Assembly: GCF_012271785.1 (NCBI RefSeq)
Contig: NZ_JAAWVT010000006.1
Coordinates: 1-64,000, forward strand
DNA: 64,000 nucleotides
Direction: 5' to 3'
Origin: Paeniglutamicibacter terrestris
GTDB lineage: Bacteria > Actinomycetota > Actinomycetes > Actinomycetales > Micrococcaceae
In this document: one piece after another, positions 1-7,882 of the stretch
Layout of the letters: the number at the start of each line of letters is the position of its first letter
Numbering within the stretch: position 1 is the first letter of the stretch
Notes under the pieces: generated by a model
Databases searched by the model: none
Seen by the model: the letters and a program-made list of their open reading frames with translations, nothing else
What the model was told of the DNA's origin: nothing
Position numbers and translations under genes: made by a program

Positions 1-60
1 CCCACTGCGCCGATGGTACTGCACTCGGGAGGGTGTGGGAGAGTAGGTCACCGCCGGACA
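1..60 (+). rRNA. rrf: 5S ribosomal RNA, 3' part (cut by window start)
   Basis: The first 60 bases match the 3' half of an actinobacterial 5S rRNA: the GATGGTACTGC stretch, the GAGAGTAGGTCACCGCC stretch and the GGAC end. The 5' half lies outside the window, so this is the distal end of an rrn operon reading rightwards. The exact 3' nucleotide is approximate. Confidence 0.93.
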
Positions 61-70
61 TAACTGTCCC

Positions 71-103
71 GAAGCCCCCAAACACCAGGTGTTTGGGGGC
101 TTC
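71..103 (+). terminator. rrn operon terminator hairpin
   Basis: A perfect inverted repeat with 16-base arms at 71-86 and 88-103 around a single central base directly follows the 5S gene. A short T-containing stretch follows. It fits the terminator of the rRNA operon. Confidence 0.85.
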
Positions 104-144
104 GATGTTTAACCACCACCTGCCATTTGGTGGTTGTCACCTCC

Positions 145-702
145 ATGGACACACCAATACGCACAAATGCTGTTGTCAGTGATTGCCGTTACTGTGGTGA
201 GATGGATGGATTATTTTCACACGCGGCATCGGCCAACGAGCCTAGCTCCCACGACGATTACCGCTTGCCGGAACTCCGGCACACAGTCAGCGTCCCGGTG
301 GCTGCCGAGCAAGCCTTTGAGGGCTTCTCCGAATACATTCATCTCTGGTGGCCCGTGAGCAAGTTCTCACACTACGGACCAGGTAGCCACGTGACCTTCG
401 AGCGCGGAAGCCTCGTTGAAGAATCGGAAGATGGCGACCAGCACCTTTGGGGCAAGGTCGTACACCTTGACGCTCCCTCGACCATCGTTTTGGACTTTAC
501 GCTTGGCATGGAAACTGCCCCACCGACCCACGTGAGCCTCGAATTTCACGAACAGGGGACAGCAACCGAGATCGTCCTGACCCACGACGGTTGGGCCTCC
601 GGGCATGTAGGCCAGGAGCAATACGAGCAATACAGTCAGTGGCCCGAGATTCTTGGCTACTACGCCCGGTTCATGGGCGCCAATAACCAGCAGGTCCGCT
701 AA
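145..702 (+). CDS. SRPBCC / AHSA1-like domain protein
   Basis: A 185-residue soluble protein. From about residue 43 it reads as a SRPBCC (START/Bet v1-like) fold of the AHSA1 type: the opening strand ELRHTVSVPV with AAEQAFEGF, the WWP motif, and a C-terminal helix ending near GYYARFMG. Such proteins bind small hydrophobic ligands or act as Hsp90-ATPase-activator relatives; no substrate can be named here. The N-terminal 40 residues are poorly conserved in type and contain a CRYCG motif. The start is uncertain: ATG at 145 is chosen, but TTG at 127 and ATG at 202 are in frame and none has a convincing ribosome site. It stands alone between the rrn terminator and the next gene. Confidence 0.75.
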   Translation: MDTPIRTNAVVSDCRYCGEMDGLFSHAASANEPSSHDDYRLPELRHTVSVPVAAEQAFEGFSEYIHLWWPVSKFSHYGPGSHVTFERGSLVEESEDGDQHLWGKVVHLDAPSTIVLDFTLGMETAPPTHVSLEFHEQGTATEIVLTHDGWASGHVGQEQYEQYSQWPEILGYYARFMGANNQQVR

Positions 703-772
703 CGAATCTCGGTCGTAGCCACCGAGAAGACGACGTCACGTAAAAAACATCAACATCGTTTGAAAGGGCCTC

Positions 773-2155
773 ATGAGCCTCGAAACCGCCGACTCGATCC
801 TGATCGATGAGCTAAGCCAGCAGATTGGCGAGGGCGCAGTATCCACCGAGCCTCAGGTTCTTCTCGCGCACAGCCACGACTTCGGAAAGATCGTTGATCT
901 CCAGCAACCCCTTGCCGTGGTTTTTGCCGAACGCGTTGAAGACGTTCAGGCGACCTTGCGGTTAGCATCTGCGGCGGGAGTTGCGGTCGTGCCGCGCGGG
1001 GCTGGCACGGGCGTCTCAGGCGGCGCACATGCCACTGCGCGTTGCATCGTGCTGTCGCTCGAACGCATGAACCGCATTTTGGAGATCCGACCCGATGATG
1101 AGGTGGCGGTGGTTCAACCCGGCGTCGTCAACGCGGTGCTGAACAATGCGGTTGCCAAGCATGGGCTCATGTACGCCCCGGACCCGGCCAGTTACCAGCA
1201 GTCGACCATTGGCGGCAACGTCGCAACCAACGCTGGAGGTCTGCGCTGTGCCAAGTACGGCGTGACTACCGATTCGGTGCTTGGCCTCGACGTGGTTTTG
1301 GCTGATGGCACACTGATCTCCACCGGACGCAACACCTTCAAGGGGGTGGCCGGCTACGACCTCACGTCCCTGCTGGTGGGTTCCGAGGGCACGCTGGGCG
1401 TGGTGGTCTCCGTGACGGTACGCCTGCGCTACCTGAGCGCAAAAACCTGCTCCATCGCCGCCGTATTCACCGACGTTATTCAGGCGGCCGCCGGCGTGAT
1501 GGCGATCGCCCGGATCAGGGTGCAACCGGCGATCCTGGAGTTGCTGGATATCGGGACTATGCGTGTCCTTGATGTCGCCTATGGCTCGGACCTCGCGGCG
1601 CGGGGCGGCGCCATGCTGCTGGTGCGTACCGATGGTCACGGTGCCGAGATCGAGGCCAACATTGTGCGCTCGGCTCTGGAGAACTTGGGTGCGCACGTGA
1701 GCGAGCCGGACGACGAGGAAGCCGTGCGTCTGATCGAGATGCGCAGGGCCAGCCGCGGCGACGGACAGGACGATAAATATCGGGTGGGGGAGGACGTGGC
1801 GGTGCCCCGCTCGGCCATGGTCGAATACATGGGCACCCTCGATCAGATTGCCGCCCGGAACCGGGTCATGGTGCGCATCGTTGCCCACGCTGGCGACGGC
1901 AACCTGCACCCCACATTCTGGGTTGACCCGGAGGATGGAGCCGCGGGGGTGGCGCGCCTTGACGCGGCACTTGAGGAGTCGATCAGGGCGGCGCTGGAGG
2001 CCGGTGGAACCATTACCGGGGAGCACGGGGTGGGGACCGCGAAGCGCGACTGGCTGGCCTGGGAACAGTCGGCTGAAGTGCTTGAGATCCAACGCAAGAT
2101 CAAGGCGATCTTCGACCCACAGGGCATCCTGAACCCGGGAAAGGCCATCCTGTGA
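773..2155 (+). CDS. FAD-binding oxidoreductase, glycolate/D-lactate dehydrogenase (GlcD/DLD) type
   Basis: 460 residues, full length for the family. The N-terminal half carries the FAD-binding type 4 (PCMH) fold with the pyrophosphate-binding segment PRGAGTGVSGGA (about residue 75) and GGNVATNAGG (about 145). The C-terminal half is a FAD-linked oxidase C domain with HAGDGNLHP and GEHGVGTAKR near the end, the usual flavin and substrate-site signatures of GlcD, D-lactate and D-2-hydroxyglutarate dehydrogenases. It most likely oxidises a 2-hydroxy acid to a 2-oxo acid; the substrate is not decidable. The ATG at 773 is preceded by GAAAGGG. No GlcE/GlcF partner is adjacent, which suggests a single-subunit enzyme. 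Confidence 0.88.
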   Translation: MSLETADSILIDELSQQIGEGAVSTEPQVLLAHSHDFGKIVDLQQPLAVVFAERVEDVQATLRLASAAGVAVVPRGAGTGVSGGAHATARCIVLSLERMNRILEIRPDDEVAVVQPGVVNAVLNNAVAKHGLMYAPDPASYQQSTIGGNVATNAGGLRCAKYGVTTDSVLGLDVVLADGTLISTGRNTFKGVAGYDLTSLLVGSEGTLGVVVSVTVRLRYLSAKTCSIAAVFTDVIQAAAGVMAIARIRVQPAILELLDIGTMRVLDVAYGSDLAARGGAMLLVRTDGHGAEIEANIVRSALENLGAHVSEPDDEEAVRLIEMRRASRGDGQDDKYRVGEDVAVPRSAMVEYMGTLDQIAARNRVMVRIVAHAGDGNLHPTFWVDPEDGAAGVARLDAALEESIRAALEAGGTITGEHGVGTAKRDWLAWEQSAEVLEIQRKIKAIFDPQGILNPGKAIL

Positions 2156-2226
2156 CGCAGCAGACCTTACCTCGATTAGGCGTTGAAGTGAATTGTCTGT
2201 AGAATTTTTATTCGTTGGTACAACAC

Positions 2227-2303
2227 CGGGATATGGCGCAGCTTGGTAGCGCGCGTCGTTCGGGACGACGAGGTCGCAGGTTCAAATCCTGTTATCCCGA
2301 CCA
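2227..2303 (+). tRNA. tRNA-Pro (anticodon CGG)
   Basis: Cloverleaf with acceptor arms CGGGATA (2227-2233) and TATCCCG (2293-2299), discriminator A and encoded CCA (2301-2303). The anticodon loop TTCGGGA gives anticodon CGG. The T loop TTCAAAT is standard apart from A in place of G. Confidence 0.95.
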
Positions 2304-2307
2304 ATGT

Positions 2308-2343
2308 GAGCCCCGCAAGAAACTTCGGTTTCATGCGGGGCTC
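2308..2343 (+). terminator. tRNA-Pro terminator
   Basis: Inverted repeat with 10-base outer arms at 2308-2317 and 2334-2343, a 5-base inner stem (GAAAC/GTTTC) and a TTCG tetraloop, followed by CGTCCCATTTT. Confidence 0.85.
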
Positions 2344-2702
2344 GTCCCATTTTAACAACCAAAATGCACCCTCGCATCGGACTCGAGCAGGTGGATAAGC
2401 CCCAGCCTCCAGGCGCGGTGGATGCTCTCCGCCAGCTGAGGATCGGCTCTACGGCGTCTCTTTCGCCGGTGCCTCCACGCGGTCGCTGACGGCTACCTCC
2501 GCGGCTGCTATGACTGTGGTCAGCGTTGTACCGGGACCGGTGGCGAAGGCACCCGCCATCACACTGATGATTCTCTCCGTGATCTGAGAACTGTTCCACG
2601 TGGAACCAAGCAGGTCGACCGAAGGGGAAGGCTCGATCTGCTGTTATCGGTGCCATCGGCGTCGCGCCCAGCGGGCCGCTCATTTACTGATTCTCCATTA
2701 AA
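2344..2702. other. intergenic stretch, degenerate coding-like sequence
   Basis: No intact gene is seen. On the minus strand an open stretch of about 63 codons with no upstream ATG ends at a stop near 2456. It reads in a protein-like way (for example RIISVMAGAFATGPGTTLTT) but matches no family I recognise. It may be a decayed gene end. The stretch also holds the parS-like palindrome listed separately. Confidence 0.35.
2592..2607. promoter_or_regulatory. parS-like palindrome (candidate ParB site)
   Basis: TGTTCCACGTGGAACC fits the ParB target consensus TGTTNCACGTGNAACA at every fixed position except the last base. The inner 14 bases are a perfect palindrome. No par genes are in the window, so function rests on the match alone. 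Confidence 0.45.
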
Positions 2703-2738
2703 CGTCTGTGGGACCGACCATGGCCGGTCCCACAGACG
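2703..2738 (-). terminator. terminator of the siderophore-binding protein gene
   Basis: Inverted repeat with 14-base arms at 2703-2716 and 2725-2738 lies 30 bases beyond the stop of the minus-strand gene. It is followed on that strand by TTTAAT. Confidence 0.8.
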
Positions 2739-2767
2739 ACGTGAGGTTTTGAGTTAAGTAGAGGTTG

Positions 2768-3802
2768 CTACTTGACCAGGTAGCTGCGCAGTTCGTCCAG
2801 GACGATCGACGCGCCGGTCGGGCCCAGACCCAGGAACCAAACGTCGTCGTTCACGCGCTGCACGTTCCCGGCCTTGACGGCCTCGAGCTTGTCCCAAATT
2901 GGGCCCTCGAGCGCGGCCTTTTCGCCGGTGGCCTCCGGGGTGCCGTAGGAGGTGTAGAAGATCCAGTCCGAGTCAGCTTCGGCCAGGTTCTCCCCGGAGA
3001 TCTCCTTGGCCAAATCATCAATATCTTGGTTGGCGGGCCGCGAGAATCCGGCATCATTGAGAATCACGCCGATCAGTGAGGCATTGCCGTAGAGGCGGAT
3101 CTTCTCCGGCATGAAGCGCAACAGTGAGATCTTGGGATCTCCCTTCACGTCCTTGCCCAGGGCGCTGGCCTTGTCCTGATAGCTGTTGAGCACCTCAATC
3201 GCCTTGGTTTCTTCACCCAGGGCGGAGCCCGCTAGCAGGAAGTTTTCTTTCCATGGGAATCCTGGACGGATGGAGAATACGGTCGGTGCGATCTGCGAGA
3301 GCTGCGGGTATAACTTATCGGCACGCAACTGCGAACCGATGATCAAATCAGGTTTCAGCGCGGCGATGGCTTCAACGTTCAGTTCCTGAATGGTGCCCAC
3401 GCTCTTAGCGTCTTTGACGGCATCGGCCAAATAGCTGGGGATGGAGTTGGCGCCCTCGGTGGAGGGGATACCTACCGGGGTGATGCCCAAGGACACTACA
3501 GCGTCGAGTTCGCCGGTGTCGAGCACCACCACGCGCTCGGGTTTCTTGTCCAGGGTGGTCTCACCATTGGCGTGCGTGACGGTGCGCGGGAATACCCCTG
3601 CCTCAACGGGCGCACCAAACTTTGCGGTCTGCTCATCGGCGGTGGAGAAGCGCTCTCCGCCCACCGCAACGTCAGAGTTACCTGCGGCGGTGTCTGTGGA
3701 GCCACCTGCTGCGCAACCGGCGGTCAAGGCGATGAGGAAGAGAGCTGCGGTGGCCTTGGCTGCGCCGAGGCGGGGCCGAAGCGTCGAAGAGAATAATTTC
3801 AC
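2768..3802 (-). CDS. iron-siderophore ABC transporter substrate-binding lipoprotein
   Basis: About 344 residues. The N terminus has a basic stretch, a hydrophobic core and a lipobox ending LTAGC, so the protein should be lipid-anchored outside the membrane. The mature part is a FecB/FepB-type periplasmic binding protein: PERVVVLDTGELDAVVSLG near residue 90, then KPDLIIGSQL and IAPTVFS. It would bind a ferric siderophore and hand it to the divergent FecCD permeases 114 bases away. GTG at 3802 is chosen because it puts the signal peptide at the very N terminus, but no clear ribosome site is present. GTG at 3805 or a start nearer 3840 is possible. The frame stays open to 4030 but the extra residues look non-coding. 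Confidence 0.85.
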   Translation of the reverse strand: MKLFSSTLRPRLGAAKATAALFLIALTAGCAAGGSTDTAAGNSDVAVGGERFSTADEQTAKFGAPVEAGVFPRTVTHANGETTLDKKPERVVVLDTGELDAVVSLGITPVGIPSTEGANSIPSYLADAVKDAKSVGTIQELNVEAIAALKPDLIIGSQLRADKLYPQLSQIAPTVFSIRPGFPWKENFLLAGSALGEETKAIEVLNSYQDKASALGKDVKGDPKISLLRFMPEKIRLYGNASLIGVILNDAGFSRPANQDIDDLAKEISGENLAEADSDWIFYTSYGTPEATGEKAALEGPIWDKLEAVKAGNVQRVNDDVWFLGLGPTGASIVLDELRSYLVK

Positions 3803-3915
3803 CACGTCAATGTACCGTATTTTAGTAACCAATGCCTCACCGATTGCGCACCGCCCGCCGGCTGCTGAGCGCAGAGGCGGTAGTGTGGAACGGTTCGAAG
3901 CCAAGGAGATGATTT

Positions 3916-4980
3916 GTGGCCAGCCCGATGCCCACCGCGGTGAACCCCGAAAACCGGGGCCCCGACGCCGAGCCTGCAACAGCGTCCATAACGCTACGCC
4001 GATTGCTGCCGTTGCTGGGCCTTGTCGCATTATTGCTGCTTACGGCTCTCTGCTCCTTGGCCGTGGGATCCAAACATATTGAATTTTCGGTGGTGATCGA
4101 CGCGCTGGTGGCCCCCGACGGCTCGGCCGACCACGCCATCATCCGTGACTCGCGCCTGCCTAGGGCCATCCTGGGGATCCTGGCCGGAAGCGCACTGGGC
4201 ATTGCCGGGGCGCTGGTCCAATCCATGACTCGCAATGCACTGGCCGAACCCGGGATCCTCGGCGTGAATGCCGGCGCCTCGCTGGCGATTGTGATCGCCG
4301 TTGGCACCTTCGGGATCAACGGTTTTAACGGCTACGTCTGGTTTGCCTTCGGCGGTGCGGTGCTCGCCACGGGTGCCGTCTATCTGGTCGGGATGGCAGG
4401 GGCCAGGTCCAGCGACCCGGTGCGGCTGGTGCTGGCAGGTGTTGCCTTAGGTGCGGTGCTCTCGGGCATCGGTACGGCGCTGGCGCTGGTGCATCCCTCG
4501 GCCTTTGACCAATTGCGCGCCTGGACCATCGGCTCCTTGGAAGGCCGTTCGGGCGAGGTCCTGGTCCCGCTGACCGCAGCGGTGCTGCTGGGCTTCGTGC
4601 TGGCAGCCTGCACCGGCCGGTCGCTGAACGCGCTGGCGCTGGGAGACGACACGGCCCTGGCCTTGGGCTACAAGGTGGGGCGGGCCCGGGTGCTGATCCT
4701 GTTGGCCGTCACGGTGTTGGCAGGCGCCGCAACCGCCGCGGTGGGGGCGATCAGCTTCCTCGGCTTGATGGCACCACACCTGGCCCGACGTTTTTCCGGC
4801 CCCGATGCACGCTGGATGCTTGCCTATACCGCGGTGCTGGCCCCGATCATCCTGCTGCTGGCAGATGTACTGGGACGAGTCATCATTCCCGGCGAGCTCG
4901 AGGCCGGGGTTGTCTGTGCGTTTATCGGCGCCCCGGTGCTGATCCTGTTGGCACGCCGCAAGAAGCCGGTGGCGGTATGA
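3916..4980 (+). CDS. FecCD-family siderophore ABC transporter permease (first)
   Basis: 354 residues with about nine to ten hydrophobic segments. FecCD hallmarks are present: RLPRAILGILAGSALGIAG followed by LVQSMTRNALAEPGILGV near residue 100, and FLGLMAPHLAR near residue 280, the loop expected to contact the ATPase. It should form a heterodimeric channel with the next gene product for ferric-siderophore uptake. The GTG start is supported by AAGGAG nine bases upstream. It runs divergently from the binding-protein gene and overlaps the following permease by four bases (ATGA), a sign of translational coupling. Confidence 0.92.
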   Translation: MASPMPTAVNPENRGPDAEPATASITLRRLLPLLGLVALLLLTALCSLAVGSKHIEFSVVIDALVAPDGSADHAIIRDSRLPRAILGILAGSALGIAGALVQSMTRNALAEPGILGVNAGASLAIVIAVGTFGINGFNGYVWFAFGGAVLATGAVYLVGMAGARSSDPVRLVLAGVALGAVLSGIGTALALVHPSAFDQLRAWTIGSLEGRSGEVLVPLTAAVLLGFVLAACTGRSLNALALGDDTALALGYKVGRARVLILLAVTVLAGAATAAVGAISFLGLMAPHLARRFSGPDARWMLAYTAVLAPIILLLADVLGRVIIPGELEAGVVCAFIGAPVLILLARRKKPVAV

Positions 4981-6047
4981 GCAACACCAAACGAACCTCA
5001 AAACCTCTCTCCCTGACTCCGGCCACCACGGCGGGCAAGAAAGCGGGCGTCTCGCACCTGGGCCGCGAGACGGCGCTCTGCCTGGTGCTCCTGGCATTGG
5101 CCGCGCTCATCGCGCTACTGGTGATCGGCAGCGGCGACTATCCGATGGGGCCGGTGAAGGTCATGCAGGTGATCTTCGGCGGCGGGGAGGGACTTGAGAG
5201 CACCATCGTGTTCCAATGGCGTGCCCCCCGCGCGGTGGCGGCGTTGGCTTTTGGCGCCGCACTCGGCGTGGCCGGTGCGGTATTCCAGTCGCTGACCCGC
5301 AATCCGTTGGGCTCACCCGACATCATCGGTTTTTCCACCGGTGCCTACACCGGCGCGCTACTGGCGCTGACCCTGGTGGGCGGCAGCTTCCTGGCCACCT
5401 CGATGGGTGCGCTAGCCGGAGGTCTGGCCACGGCCCTGGCCGTGTATTTCCTGGCCTGGCGGCGCGGGTCCCACGGCTTCAGGCTGATCCTGGTGGGCAT
5501 CGGGGTTTCGGCCATGCTGGCGGCGCTGAACCAATGGCTGGTGTTGCGCGCCGAAATCGAGGTGGCGATGGCCGCGGCGGTCTGGGGAGCAGGAACCCTC
5601 AATGGGGTCGGCTGGCCGGTTCTCATTCCCGCGTTGCTCGCCATTGTGCCGGTCCTGGGCCTCACTCTGGCCGGAGGCAGACACTTGGGCATGCTGGAGC
5701 TAGGAGACGACACGGCCACGGCATTGGGCGTGCGGGTAGAACCGGCGCGGTTGGTCCTGATCGTGCTGGCGGTGCTGCTGACCTCCGCGGCCACCGCCGT
5801 CGCCGGACCCATCGCCTTCGTGGCGTTGGTGGCCCCGCAACTGGCCAAGCGGTTGAATCGAGCCGCGGGCATGCGTTTGGCCCCCGCCGCCTGCATGGGC
5901 GCATTGCTGTTGGTGGCCAGCGACCTGGTGGCACAACGCGTCTTTGCCCCGGTGCAACTGCCGGTAGGCGTGGTGACGGTGAGCATCGGTGGCATCTACC
6001 TGATCTGGCTGCTGGCCCGCGAGGGACGCAGCCGCACCCAGGTGTAG
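4977..6047 (+). CDS. FecCD-family siderophore ABC transporter permease (second)
   Basis: 356 residues, FecCD fold. Visible signatures are WRAPRAVAALAFGAALGVAG with VFQSLTRNPLGSPDIIGFS, and FVALVAPQLAKRL near the C terminus. It pairs with the preceding permease, with which it overlaps by four bases. The operon appears to stop here: the next gene is on the opposite strand and only 28 bases separate the two stops. No FepC/FecE-type ATPase gene is in the window, so the ATPase must come from elsewhere or the system is incomplete. Confidence 0.92.
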   Translation: MSNTKRTSKPLSLTPATTAGKKAGVSHLGRETALCLVLLALAALIALLVIGSGDYPMGPVKVMQVIFGGGEGLESTIVFQWRAPRAVAALAFGAALGVAGAVFQSLTRNPLGSPDIIGFSTGAYTGALLALTLVGGSFLATSMGALAGGLATALAVYFLAWRRGSHGFRLILVGIGVSAMLAALNQWLVLRAEIEVAMAAAVWGAGTLNGVGWPVLIPALLAIVPVLGLTLAGGRHLGMLELGDDTATALGVRVEPARLVLIVLAVLLTSAATAVAGPIAFVALVAPQLAKRLNRAAGMRLAPAACMGALLLVASDLVAQRVFAPVQLPVGVVTVSIGGIYLIWLLAREGRSRTQV

Positions 6048-6075
6048 AACCCGCGAAACGCTCACTCAGCGAGTA

Positions 6076-7830
6076 TTAGTGATCTATGGCGCGCAACCAG
6101 ATCGCGGAATTGGCGCCCAGTAGGCCCTGCGCGGCCAGCGTGGCACCGTCGGGATCGGAGTAGAGCAGCGGTTCGCCGGCCGGCAGCGGCACCGAAACGG
6201 CGGAAAGATTCAGCACGCTGATGGTGTTTGAATTGCGGATCGCCAGCACCTCGGGCAGGTCGGGATTCTTAAAGAATGCCAGCGACCCCAGACCCAGACC
6301 CAACTCGCTGCGCAGGGCCAGTGCCGTGCGGTAGAGATTTAGTGTGGAGGCGGGGTCATCCTGCTGCACGTCGCGGGCCAGCTTGGCCCAATCTGTCGGC
6401 TGCGGTAGCCAGGTGTTCCCGGTGGGGGAGAAACCATAGGCGGGGGCATCATGTACCCAGGGGATCGGCACCCGGCAGCCATCGCGTCCAATGCGTTCGC
6501 CGTTGCTGCGCAAAAAGGTGGGGTCCTGGCGGAAATGATCGGCCAATGTGGTGTGGTCACCCAGGCCCAGCTCCTCACCCTGATAGAGGTAGGCGCCGCC
6601 GGGCAGGCCCAGCATGAACACTGTCGCTGCCCGCGCCCGGGCCAGGCCCAGCGCCGTATCCGGCTGCGGATCGCGCGGACCAATGCCGTCGCCCAGATCC
6701 AGCGCAACATTATCGAGCCCGAAGCGCGTGGCATGACGGGAGACATCGTGATTGGAGAGCACCCAGGTGGTAGGGGCATCAACAGCATCAAAGGCCTGGA
6801 GAGATTCGCCAATGACGGTGGCCAGGGCGTCCCTGTCCCAGAGCGTGCGCAAGTAATCGAAATTGAACGACTGATGCATCTGGCCCGGGGCCACCCAATC
6901 GGCCAGGCGGGTCAGCGGGCGCACATTGGCCTCCGAGCAGAGCACCGGTTCCCCCGGGTATTCATCGCAGATCTCGCGCCAGCGCGCAAACACCTGGTGC
7001 AGCTCGGGCTGGGCGAACATGGGAGCATCGGCGAAGGGGAAGCCCGGGCGCGGGGTACCGTCCGGGGCGCCGCCCCAGTTAGGCAGGCCCTCCTTCTTGA
7101 ACATCGCGTGGGCGACGTCAATCCTGAAGCCGCCGGCGCCGGCATCCAGCCAGAAGCGCAGCGTCGTTTCGAATTCTTCCTGCACCTCGGGATTGCGCCA
7201 GTTGAAGTCTGGCTGAGTAGCGTCAAAGAGGTGGAAGTAGTACTGGCCCGGGGTTCCATCGGGGTTCGGAACGCGGGTCCAGCCCGAACCGCCGAAGAGT
7301 GAGAACCAGTTATTTGGCGGGGTGTTCCCGCCCTCACCCAGCCCATCGGCAAAGTGGAACATGGCGCGTTCGCCCGAGCCCGGCGCCGCGGCTAGCGCTG
7401 CCTTAAACAACTCGTGCTCGTTGGAGCAGTGGTTGGGCACGATGTCGATGATGATGCGGATGCCGAAGGATGCGGCGGTACTGATCAGCGTCTTGGCATC
7501 CTCCATGGTGCCAAAGAGCGGATCCACGCCCCGGTAATCGGAGACGTCATAGCCGGCGTCTTTTTGTGGGGAGGGGAAGAAGGGGGAGAGCCAGATGGCA
7601 TCGACGCCTAGGGTGGCAATCTTGGGCAGTTCGGCGGTGATACCGGCCAGATCGCCCATGCCGGACCCGGTGGAATCCTTGAAGGAGCGTGGGTAGATCT
7701 GGTAGATCACCGCGCGGCGCCACCACTGCTCGCCTTCAGATGATTCATGTAGCAGCGGCTGTAGTGCGTAGGGGGAGCCGGACGTGATCTGGGTATCCGG
7801 TGTGCCGGAGGCATCCAAGGGTAGCGACAT
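6076..7830 (-). CDS. glycoside hydrolase family 13, alpha-glucosidase type
   Basis: 584 residues, the usual size for GH13 alpha-glucosidases and oligo-1,6-glucosidases. The barrel begins with WWRRAVIYQIYPRSF. The expected catalytic residues are present: nucleophile Asp in GFRIDVAHAM, acid/base Glu in EPVLCSEANV, and the stabilising Asp in VLSNHDVSRH. No signal peptide is seen, so it is probably cytoplasmic and acts on imported maltodextrins or isomalto-oligosaccharides. It starts 52 bases after the LacI stop and is probably the last gene of a GH13 - lacI - GH13 transcript. ATG at 7830 is chosen because in-frame codons further upstream overlap lacI. It is clearly paralogous to the GH13 gene at 8975. 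Confidence 0.93.
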   Translation of the reverse strand: MSLPLDASGTPDTQITSGSPYALQPLLHESSEGEQWWRRAVIYQIYPRSFKDSTGSGMGDLAGITAELPKIATLGVDAIWLSPFFPSPQKDAGYDVSDYRGVDPLFGTMEDAKTLISTAASFGIRIIIDIVPNHCSNEHELFKAALAAAPGSGERAMFHFADGLGEGGNTPPNNWFSLFGGSGWTRVPNPDGTPGQYYFHLFDATQPDFNWRNPEVQEEFETTLRFWLDAGAGGFRIDVAHAMFKKEGLPNWGGAPDGTPRPGFPFADAPMFAQPELHQVFARWREICDEYPGEPVLCSEANVRPLTRLADWVAPGQMHQSFNFDYLRTLWDRDALATVIGESLQAFDAVDAPTTWVLSNHDVSRHATRFGLDNVALDLGDGIGPRDPQPDTALGLARARAATVFMLGLPGGAYLYQGEELGLGDHTTLADHFRQDPTFLRSNGERIGRDGCRVPIPWVHDAPAYGFSPTGNTWLPQPTDWAKLARDVQQDDPASTLNLYRTALALRSELGLGLGSLAFFKNPDLPEVLAIRNSNTISVLNLSAVSVPLPAGEPLLYSDPDGATLAAQGLLGANSAIWLRAIDH

Positions 7831-7882
7831 GAGTTCCAGCCTATCTACTGGTGGGAGCGATGCGGGAAGAATCGATGGGTTG

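Noticed and set aside
1016-2092. Long minus-strand frame opposite the FAD oxidase gene
   Set aside because: Composition is His/Gln/Arg-rich without domains, typical of an antisense shadow of a high-G+C gene.
3803-3915. Possible DtxR box between the siderophore-binding protein and permease genes
   Set aside because: TTAGTAACC and nearby bases do not form the 19-base DtxR palindrome; too many mismatches to list as a site.
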